Part shown: positions 54,841-64,000 of the stretch, one piece after another
How the letters are laid out: each line of letters starts with the position of its first letter
Numbering within the stretch: position 1 is the first letter of the stretch
Source of the DNA: Scedosporium boydii
Taxonomy: Eukaryota > Ascomycota > Sordariomycetes > Microascales > Microascaceae
DNA length: 64,000 bases
NCBI GenBank assembly: GCA_002221725.1
Contig: NJFT01000006.1
Coordinates: forward strand, 248,001-312,000
Direction: 5' to 3'
Program-made: the position numbers and the translations under genes
Notes under the pieces: generated by a model
What the model saw: only the letters and a program-made list of their open reading frames with translations
What the model was told of the DNA's origin: nothing
The model's database searches: none

Positions 54841-57800
54841 TGTGAGAACTGAGGTTGGTATAAAATAAATAAATAAATAAGAAGAAATAGGGTCCAAAAA
54901 GGAGAGGCCGGCCCTGCTGTTTGAACAACGAAAGGAATGGAGAAGAAAAAAAAGTTCACAGAACTAAGCGAAGAAGAAGAATGAGAGAGACTGGGCCCGA
55001 AAACGACAGGAATGAGTGACTGGTGGAGAAGAGGAAAGAAGATGTGAGGCTTGAGGCGATCGCTGGCAGGACGGGAAGTCTTTATACAAACCTTAACGAG
55101 ACACGGGACAGACCCTGAGATGAAGGGAGCGCCGGATGGCGGATCTCATGGCAAGCGAAACGGTCTCTTCTTGTACAGGTGTCTCATGACGACCCTTGGC
55201 ACGGCTCTGCTATCCATGAGGTCCATGAGCGGCGATCATAAGGACGCAAGAAGACGAGCGAGGGGAGTGTTGATTCACTTGGCATTTCCTGGACTGAGGA
55301 AGTTGGGGGTGGGGATACATCGGCTTCTCCAGCTCCGAGGGTCGCGGTTACATCACTGACCGCGTGCGCATACCGCCAATACCTCCTACCTGTAGAAGAG
55401 AAGGTTCCGTGCGTAAAGAGGCCAGCTGAGAGACTTGGCAAAACTTTGAGCGACTAGATTTCGCGGGTGTAATAATAACATGTTGACCTCGAGTCGAGTC
55501 AAAATGATAAGAATGGAGGCGGATCACGCTACTCCATCACGAAGGCCCCATTAGTATTTCGGTATATCCACGAGATATTTCTCGAGATGCCGGTCTCCCG
55601 GTTGTCCCGTCTGGTCGGTGCCAGCTGAATAGGCATCATCAAGAAGAAAGCTTGGCCACGGCGAAATATGTGCGCAGCCTTCCCATCAAATTCGTCTCGG
55701 ATTGGTTCAAAACCACTACTAGAAGAATAAAAGTGCGGCCGAGAGTAATCCGTGGGTAATCCGTGGTTTGAAGAATTTTGAGGTTTCCTAAAGAAGATGG
55801 GAGGAAGACTCTTCGGTTCTGTCGGAGATCTTGTCCGATCAGACGGTGTTTCGTGCAACAGACGTCTCAACAAGCTCAAGCCGCTTTTGACTGGACGTGT
55901 GATTGGCTGGAAGTCCCGGGGCAGTTCTGGACCTGCAGCTGCCACAATTGATCGAGATTCCACCGCACGCACCTTCTTCGAGCGGATTGCAACCCCCCAA
56001 TGTCGTTTTGTTGGATTAGTATGAGCTGGAGGCACCTGCTGAATAGGTAAACGCTCTTCCCCAGCTCCTTCCGTCAAATCCTTGTATTCCTACAAGTACA
56101 TCGGCCTAGCCCTGGCCCTCGTCTCGCCAATGGGCACTCGGGCCTTCGTCTCTCCTCTTGTCTGGAATCTGCAGTTTCGATCCAGTCTTCGTCCTGGCTC
56201 TGTTGGTGCCAGGTGCAAACATTCGCCGAAACACTCGGAGATTACTTGTGACGTCCCCTGCAACACTCTCATCCCACCTCAGAATGCGCACGACGACAGC
56301 ACAGGCAGAAACGATAGGCCTTATTCATTGACCCTCTTTCTTCATTCGCCATACGGCCGGTTGAGTCGTTTTGCGAAGTTGAGTTTTGGCGGTAGAACAC
56401 TTTTCCGCTGTGTGCACACAAAGAGGCTAAGATGTCTTGAGATCTCGAAACCCGAAGCTGGACCCTTCCAATCGATGGCGACCTCACCATCCTCATCATG
56501 ATCTTTCCCGAGTCTCAATAAGGCCTCCACGTCTACCACACATCAACTGATGACGTCAATCCCTCTCTGTGCCCCTGTACCCCAGTCCCTTGAGCATTGA
56601 TGCATCCCACAGACCCATCTGCCCCTGGGTAGACGAGCGAAAACCCCCAGGAACAAGCCCAGAACTTTCTGGCGTTGTCAAGGCTCGTTACTGACCCGTA
56701 AAATGTGTTTCCGTCCATACTTTATCTGTTCCGTTTCTTTGACCAGGCCCTGTTTTGTCCAGGCTTCAGAAATATGTCCGTGAATCCGTGCCCCTTTCCT
56801 CCACTGCTTCTGACCCCCATCTTGGTGCTGTCGATACCTGGGGTAGGGTTGCTTTCTTCAAGTTGACATGGTTCGAGGGAAGTGGAGGGTTGTTCGCAGG
56901 GGGCATCGAATACGTATGTAGCCTTATAGATCTGATGAGATTGACTGCTCCTCTGCCCATAGATCCTTGGGACCCAGTAAAATCCTACTTCATACAAGAT
57001 TCCCTGAGGGTATCATGCTCTCTTGGGGTCGCACCACATGTTAACCAGCGTGTAAGAGGATGATCCTATTATGACCAGATCGGTGGAAGAGCCCATAGCC
57101 CGGATCAACTTCCCCAGACGCCATGCCAGCCTACCTACTCAAGTCTTGACGTGGTCCTGCTCATCTAGGATAGATACTTCCCCGGTGTTTCATTCTTTCG
57201 TCTGATCTAGATGATACTGTCACCGGAGAAGGTCCTCTCGCCTAAATACGTTAGCTTTGACGAAATCGTGTCTACCAGTCGCCAACGAATCGAGCTCGCT
57301 AGAGCCATGGACCAGAAATTCCGTTCGAAGTACCTCGGTAATGTTCGATATTTGATAGTCTCTGGACGGATGCCATCAGGTCTAATGACGTGGGGGAGCC
57401 AACCCTGTCGCACAGTAGTGCTAGGGCATCAATCACTTCTGTTGCACGATAACAGCCTCATCCTGATCGACATATAACCAGTTAGATCCAACCCACCCGT
57501 ATGAAGCAGCATATTTCACTTCTACTCTCTCTCTAGTCCCCCTAACCCGTTGAGAAGTAGACTCTAACTAAGACCTCTGATCCGAGCTAGCCATTATCTT
57601 CTCACCCTGCACTTCGACCAGGAGATTTGCAGGGACCCGAAGAGAAGAAGGAAAGGTTAATAGGATCGTTTTCGTCCTCAATTCCACTTTCCTCTGATGT
57701 CTGGCCCGGATCTTCCTCAGCTGGACGCCTTCGGTTTCATCCGGCAATGCTTCGACCCGTGCCCAGCCATTCATATTCGAAAGAGAAAGTCCATGACCAC

Positions 57801-58363
57801 GCACTTGCTCACATCTTAAGGATAAGGTTTGGATTTGACCGCGATCACTGATAGACCCAGGTAAAACTCGAAAGTGGTTTAAGATTCGATCTCTTGTAGC
57901 ATGCTTAACCAGAGCCGTGGGCGACTCGGCGACCTTGAGGGCATAGATAGTCCCTATGCAATCATCATGGCTTGCAGAGATCGGCAAACGAACATCATCA
58001 AATCGATAGGATACTATTTTCCATGGGTTTCCGTATCGGTACGAAATCAGTCGCCAAGCGGGGACAGGAGGGTTGTAGTCAAATATGAAAATCTCTTGAT
58101 GCTCTTGAAATGTTCAAAGGTCAATAGGAAAATGCATCCCGCAAGGTTTATACAGTCCTCGCAGGGTTGTTTGTATCCACATCCATGTCTCGAAAATGGG
58201 TTTCGACACATGCCACCACTCGACATTCATGTGTCGTGAGATCCGAGAAAAGCTGGTTTGTAAAGACAATAAAAAAAAAAAGGAAAGCTCTATTCGCAAT
58301 GAAGTCCTGGGAGATAAGTCTTCCGTTTTTGACAGATATTATACAGCGATGTCTTTTTGTCTC
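54841..58363. other. 3.5 kb stretch without a recognisable gene
   Basis: Begins with a TAAA repeat (54861-54881), which on the minus strand is the leader of the secreted-protein gene. Open frames up to 180 codons (for example 55529-56077, minus) show no family resemblance and no splice chain. The right end includes the 3' UTR of RIP1. Confidence 0.5.
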
Positions 58364-59551
58364 TTAACCAATAACCAGCTTGCCGTCCTCGGGGAACTCG
58401 TACTCGGGGATTTCGAGGTTGAGAGGAGCGGGTCCCTTTCTTATACGTCCGGAGATATCATAGTGAGAACCGTGGCAAGGGCAGAACCAGCCACCATAGT
58501 CACCAGCCTCGCCAATAGGCACACAACCGAGATGGGTGCAGACACCTATGAAGATGCGGTATTAGCATCACGTGAAAATGACAAAGTTCAAAGGGTTTAA
58601 AGAGAGGTTCCGCAGGAAGTGAATCTCTCGTGCAATCCGGTTATGCTATGCAGAAGAAAAACGCCATCAAGATTCGCCAGAGAAGCAACAAGCGTTCGCC
58701 CAGCAACATTATCTTGTAGGGCAAGATCGCGAGTTAAGGCGGACGGGATGGATGACTGCATGCCCGACAACGGATCGAAGAGTCAAAGAACCAGAGCCAC
58801 ATACCCAACATTACAAGCCACTCGGGCTTCTTGACACGGTCGGCATCATTCTCGGGGTCTCGAAGGGAAGCGATGTTGACCTTGTTGGCTTCGGCAATTT
58901 CGGACTCGGTTCGGTGTCGGATGAAAACGGGCTTTCCTCTCCACTTGATGATGACCTGAAGCAAAAAAAAATCCGGTAAGCAAAGCAAGCCCGGATATTA
59001 TGTATTATATTGATAATTGGTCGGGCGGATCGTTGTCTTGACTTACGTTCTTGCCCTCGGGGATGGCATTGAGATCGACCTCAACCTTGGCCATGGCCAA
59101 GACATCGGCGGAAGCGGACATGTTCTTCAGGAACTCTGTCAATCGCGAAGGAAAAACACGCGTTAGCTCCCAAATCCATTAATTCATCCGATGCATCATC
59201 AATTGGCTAGCTTGCATCAAGCTGTGATGCCAATCCATTCCCATCACGCCACCTACCCTCAACGGTCGACTTCGCGCCGGCAGCCGAAATGGCACCCAAA
59301 CCACCGACCATGAAGTACGAGAACAGCTTGTTGGTAGCGGGAGCCTTATCGGACATGTAGTTTCCGAAGTTGGGGATCTGGGCACCCTTGCTCTGGCCCT
59401 TGAAGGTCGCCTGGTAGCCGTACGCGGATGGCGCCGCGGAGTCCTGGAGGCTTGCCGAGGTGGCCAGCGCTCGTACCGGCATCGAGGCGAGCGCCGTCTG
59501 CTTCGTCATGCCCCGGAGGCAGACGCGGGATGCGTTCGTCAAAGTCGCCAT
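58364..59551 (-). CDS. RIP1: Rieske iron-sulfur subunit of the cytochrome bc1 complex
   Basis: Four exons, 59551-59257, 59135-59047, 58955-58805 and 58545-58364, about 238 residues. The N-terminus ([20 protein letters not shown], then RALATSA) is a mitochondrial presequence. The single membrane helix is [21 protein letters not shown], followed by the hinge [20 protein letters not shown]. The head domain carries both 2Fe-2S ligand boxes: CTHLGC at about 181-186 and CPCHGSHYD at about 200-208. It ends ELVIG-like (GKLVIG). The protein shuttles electrons from ubiquinol to cytochrome c1 in complex III. Splice phases all agree. Two CCAAT boxes precede the gene on its coding strand, compatible with HAP-complex control of respiratory genes. 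Confidence 0.97.
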
Positions 59552-60151
59552 CGCGGACTGGGGAAGACGGCGGGAAGGAATTGGTGTTGCGGGGGGGTGG
59601 GCTTGGGGAGCGTGTCGTCCGTCGGTGGAAGGTTTATTTGGCTTCGATGAGGTCTTTTTCCCTTTTGCACATCGAAAATCATTTGGATGATGATTTTTGG
59701 ACCTTGGTGCCTGAGGCATGTCAAAGCTCACGAATTGAACGCCTGTGATTGGCTAGGTTTGTCGTGGTACGATGAAATTCGAGACGAACCCGGATATTTC
59801 CGGCTAACAATTGGACAAGACCTCGCTGCCATAAATCCCGAGGATTTGCCGCTCTCAAGTCTCCATTTGTCCAGCTGACAGCTTCAAGTTGAGCTTCAGC
59901 TTCACAACAGTGGGAATTGGGTTGCTTGGGAGGATAGTATCCAAGAAAGCCTGGGAAAACATTCCGTTGCATAGCAGCTTGACTGTTGCTCCCCGATTCA
60001 TTGAGGCCAGTCGTCATGGAATTTAGTGGTTTTAGTGGGTTTATTCTCAGAGGACCTTGCTCAGCAGGGATACTTAGGCGGCGACGATATTGGCTTGGGT
60101 TCTCCTGAACATCTATTGCTTATGATCCGCTGGTTGCCCGTGCTTCTTCTA
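59552..60151. other. Spacer between RIP1 promoter and DDB1 3' end
   Basis: 600 bp containing the RIP1 upstream region (see CCAAT boxes) and the 3' UTR of DDB1. No gene seen. Confidence 0.55.
59748..59814 (-). promoter_or_regulatory. Two CCAAT boxes upstream of RIP1
   Basis: ATTGG at 59748-59752 and 59810-59814 on the + strand, that is CCAAT on the RIP1 coding strand, 197 and 259 bp before its start. The first reads AGCCAATCAC, close to the preferred CCAAT-complex (HAP) context. Activity is inferred. Confidence 0.5.
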
Positions 60152-63100
60152 TTAATGAAGCCGCCGTATTTCCTCAACAAGATTACGCATATCCTCCACG
60201 CTGGGACCTAAGCCCTCACAGACCAATTCTTGTGTTTCCTCACTCATATCTAGGAATAGCTCGAGGAAACCACCATCCACGAACCTGAACGGGCCTTTAT
60301 GTTCAGTTCTCTGCCTCGATTCTCTCCAAGATGTGAAGGATGTACCACCAGGTGACTCAACGAACTTGGCCAGTTTAGACTGGAAGGCTAGAAGGAGGTC
60401 TTGATGCTGAGGGGAAATAGTGCCGAAGAGATAAATCCCGCCATCAACCTAAGAAGAGGCAACATTAGCAATACAGAACTCCTCACACAATTGTCTTTCA
60501 TAGAAGTCAACAATGGGGCCGCTTCTTACCGTTCCGAGGAAGGCTTTCGGCGCGATGACGGCATTTTTGCTCGACATAACGTTCAACGGCCGGATTCTGT
60601 TGACCTGCTCCCCAAGGTTCAAAGCACTCGTGATTTCCATCCTCTGGCGATCCTGTTCTAGGACCGCATCCGTTCTCTCTCTTAGCACCATGAGATTGCC
60701 GGCCGAGTCGGATTCTAGCCAGGATTCATCCTCAATGTGGCAGACCGCCGTAGCCCATACTGGCTGGAGGTGTCTCGCTCGAGGCTGTAGTTTTGGTGGC
60801 GTTTTTCTAGAGCCGGGCTCGAAGTCGAGGAGCGTGAGGGACTTCATAACATCCGCCACGCCAATTATATTTCCGTTTATGCATATATCGATTGGATATG
60901 TGGATGCTCGGTACGCAATCAAGGATTGGAGATGTGCGGACGTACTCGATTCCTCGATGTACCGGTAGATGATGACAGAGGTGGACAAGCCGGCGACAAT
61001 TCGGTCTCCGAGGACACCTAAGGATTTACAGGCCCCTTGTAGGAGTTTGGAGGTCACTTTAAAGAGCTTGCGATCACTGTCGACTCCCAGAACAAGGATT
61101 TGGCCGCCATGGGCAGGGGCATTGCCGGTTGTCGGGTCTGCGGAGATGCTGGTTCCTACGATGAACCGTTCCACCAGCTCTCCACTGGCATCTGGAAGCT
61201 CTGCCCGGATGATGCATTCTGGGAATTCATGGCCATCGGGGGTAGGTAATAGGTATGGCTCCCCAAGGAGCTCGAACATAACCTCATCTACAAGGCAGAT
61301 ACGAGTTTGCACAAGCTCCTCGGGGGGGTCTGAGGTGAGAGTCCGTACAAGACATCCCAGACCGAAGGCTTTGAGCGTGGGCGAATAAGCGAGCCGTCTC
61401 ACCGTCTCTCCAAGCGGAAACGCGTTGATCTGCGTCCTCCTCTCCGTATCCAGTTGTGATAACTTTAACTGCGTGCCAGTCGCAATAATTATTGACTGCG
61501 GGTATGCCTCCGCGTCGAACGGCACCACGTATATGGCATCTTCCGCTGTTGTAGCCGAATATACAAGCCGGCCTTCCGAGCTATGAATCAAGCTAGCATG
61601 TTCAGTTGTCGCGAACACATTGGAAAATCCACCAGCCCCAGGAAGAATATGCAACCGAGGTGGCTGCGTTCCCAAAATAACAGATTTCCTCCCAGAGAGG
61701 GAGAGATCCTCCTTGGACACATTGAATGTGACAACGTGCCCATCGGCCATTGCAACGAGAAGGGTGGGTCCAGATACGTTAGGCGGGTGTACTTGCACCA
61801 ACACAGCGTCTCGGGGAACCGACGCGCTGCCTTCCGTCCTTGGTATACTCTCACCATGTATTGGCGCCAGGGTTTTCAAATCACACAGAGTAATGGACGC
61901 TGATTTCCAGAAGCCCACAACACCCACGTTTGGAAGTGTGGGAGATGCGTGCAGACATGCTATCTGATCATCCTTTTCCGATCCAGTGACTGGACTTAGC
62001 GTTTTGCTAACCGCTTTTAATTCCTCTCGCAGGCTGAGTGAAACGAGCTGCGTGCCGTTCACAGACAACAGAAGCCAATCATCGTTGGTGGAAGCAGTAG
62101 TGATCTCGGTTGCGTCCGGCGAGCCCTCATCGCCCCCCGTCTTAGGCGGCTCCCAGGACGAGGTGACAACACCACTTTCGGCGTCTAGTAAGATGACCTC
62201 GTTGCATGTGACCTGGAGTAACTGGCCAGAGGGCAAAGCGGATACGAGAATGGATCGCTGGTCTAGTTTCAGACCGCGAAACGACGTGAGCTCTTCAATC
62301 CCGCCGTCTTTGTCGAATCTAAAAACACGGGTGTCGGTAATAGACGAGATAATCAAGATGTCTGTTTTCTTTTCTCTGCTTGACGCCAGAGAGAAAAGCC
62401 CTTTGACATGGTTGAAGTCATCGATAATGCCCAGGTCCTCAAGGCCAACACCGCTCCGAATGCTTCGCAAGCTTCCAGATTCAAACACTCCGCAGCCTGC
62501 AACGAGGCGCGCTTGTCCAGAAGAAAATGTGTTTCCGCCCTGACTGTCACCTTCCCGATTACCCATATCCATAATAACAAAATCTAGTATGGGGGCATTG
62601 TTTGAGAAGGATGGGGGCGTCGCTGCCGGTTCTGCTTTGAGAGCATCGACGTCAACGCGAATGAACTGGGAGTTACCATAGTGCGAGCCTACAAAAAGGA
62701 GGCCATCACTCAAGTAAACGAGACTGGACGCCCTGGAAGTGGTAGCAGGGCCAAGGGGAGCAACTTCAATTCCGGTCACAACTGAACCATCGGTGGTAAG
62801 TGTGAGGAGAAATAATCGGCCGAAATCATCAGCCAGGAAGTACCTAGTCACGTCATAGGATTCCCAGGCAACAAATAAATTGCCCTCCGGCAAGGGGGAC
62901 TCTACAGTAGTAAAATCCTGGGAATCGACGTAAAGTACACTAGTCTCGCCAACAACCAGCACACCACCGAGATGCGGCTGGACCCGTCTCGAAGATGATA
63001 CATTCCGGACATGGTACCGTTTGTTTTCATCTTCGACGATTGGCACTGGAATTAGAATTCTCGAGAGTTTGTCCGGGACCGTGAGGTCCAGTTGGCGTTC

Positions 63101-63834
63101 CCGGGGCTCGAACTTAGCGGCAATAGCGTGCCTATCATCGGCAGTAAGGCGATATATGGCAAGCTTCGAGTCTTCCTCGTCAATGCGGGTTTGGTATAGA
63201 AAGGCGATCCTCGGGCCAGTCTGGCTGTAGAGGAATGTGCTCGACTTTATAAAGAGCTCGGTCAGGCGCACTTGTTCTAAGAACTTGATGAAATGCTTCG
63301 AGTCTCCTCGATCTATGAGGCGGCTGATATTCAATACACCTTCCCAGACGTGGAGCGCCATGAACCTCCCAGACGGGTCGACGACGCATTTGAATTGGCA
63401 TTCAGCTTCTCGCATGTGGGGTTCGGACTGATCATGAAGCTCCTGGACGTTTTCGAGGAGCTGTCTCGTGGGGTTCCAGGCCAGGGTAAAGTACTCCTGG
63501 CGGTCGGTGCCGACAAAGAGAAGGTCGGTTTCGGACCCCTTTGGGCGGAGACGTTGAAGTACGGTGACGACACCAAATATGATTTTGGAGTGAACCAAGA
63601 CCATGCCATCATCCTCGACCTTCCATATTTCGAGCCGATTCGACTTCCTGGATAGCACACGCGCGAGGAGTTAGATTAAAGAGCTATAGAGCTGCAAGAG
63701 CGCGAATTTGAGAGGAGTCATTCTGCGAGTGAGACTTACGCTAGAACCAGGCTCTTTCCTTCTATCCCGGGAAGCAGGGCACTGATCGCATGTCGAATGC
63801 TGGTGGGCTTGTGGATTGGCGCAACGTACGCCAT
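60152..63834 (-). CDS. DDB1: DDB1-like protein (UV-damaged DNA-binding protein 1 / CPSF-A family)
   Basis: Three exons, 63834-63740, 63647-60530 and 60448-60152, about 1169 residues. The start MAYVAPIHKPTSIRHAIS and the join SLVLA to KSNRLEIWKVEDD give the canonical DDB1 N-terminus. The body is the triple beta-propeller array with typical phrases: RRVQPHLGGVLVVGE, DDFGRLFLLTL, SRASSLVYLSDGLLFVGSHYG, AYSPTLKAFGLGC, GHEFPECIIRAELPD, and late in the chain VADVMKSLTLLDF. The last exon restores the helical C-terminus (VDGGIYLFGTISPQHQD, DGGFLELFLDM, VEDMRNLVEEIRRLH). DDB1 is the adaptor of CUL4 ubiquitin ligases. In filamentous fungi it takes part in DNA repair and, in Neurospora, in heterochromatin formation through DIM-8. 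Length and order match the family. Gene start only 166 bp from the window end. Confidence 0.95.
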
Positions 63835-64000
63835 ATTGTCGAATATTGGAGATAGGGTCGGCAGGAATCGGCGGGGTGATGAAGACTTAGGACATCCTCA
63901 ACTCTAGTGGAGGGGTCCTGACGCTAAATACGGGGCGCGAGGGGACACAGTCGACCTTGCTGTTGTCTGAATAATTCAAGGTTCGAGATCCGCATCACGG
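63835..64000. other. Upstream region of DDB1
   Basis: 166 bp in front of the DDB1 start. No further gene is visible before the window ends. Confidence 0.5.

Noticed and set aside
55529..56077. 182-codon minus frame
   Set aside because: Basic, Pro/Ser-rich, no domain, no splice sites in phase.
58196..58600. Open frame of 134 codons on the + strand
   Set aside because: It overlaps the last exon of RIP1 in the opposite direction. The Rieske ligands on the minus strand show which one is real.

Overview
The window is nuclear DNA of a filamentous ascomycete (Pezizomycotina). The genes have one to four short introns with GT..AG ends, and CTAAC/CTGAC-type branch sites are visible in several. The encoded proteins are fungal: an RTA1-like membrane protein, a 2EXR protein, a LYC1-like acetyltransferase, a Mid2-like surface sensor and a YVC1-like vacuolar channel. 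Intergenic spacers are long and rich in homopolymer and pyrimidine tracts. I cannot name the species. Exon borders were inferred by hand from splice consensus, reading-frame phase and family similarity. Every multi-exon model given here keeps phase, except where stated.

Layout, left to right: the 3' end of a mitochondrial ATP synthase subunit K gene (+, cut by the window edge); an AYR1-like short-chain reductase (-); thymidylate synthase (+) with an MCB-type cell-cycle element upstream; a CENP-B-type DNA-binding protein (+) with a 2.2 kb low-complexity spacer downstream; the polarity scaffold BEM1 (-) with a two-codon first exon; a 6.9 kb stretch with no recognisable gene; a THP3/SAC3-family protein (-) divergent from a 2EXR protein (+); ESCRT-II VPS36 (+); a dipeptidyl-peptidase V-like S9 peptidase (+) convergent with a YVC1-like TRP channel (-) that carries a very long E/K/R helix tail; a small coiled-coil protein (-); an RTA1-like protein (+); a 4.2 kb empty stretch; a Mid2-like sensor (+); a LYC1-like acetyltransferase (+); CCT1 (-) divergent from prolyl-tRNA synthetase (+), with three GCN4/CPC1-type sites between them; an unrecognised short gene (-); an Ala/Ser-rich secreted protein (-); a 3.5 kb empty stretch; the Rieske protein RIP1 (-); and DDB1 (-), whose start lies just inside the right edge.

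This is mostly core housekeeping, with no biosynthetic cluster, intact transposon, CRISPR array or rRNA. The genes do not form one pathway. Links are local: divergent pairs that share an upstream region (SDR/TYMS, THP3/2EXR, CCT1/ProRS) and convergent pairs that share 3' space. The most unusual feature is a short dispersed motif built from TACTTCG/CGAAGTA units. It often forms perfect inverted repeats, lies between genes and inside introns, and I did not find it in any recognised exon.
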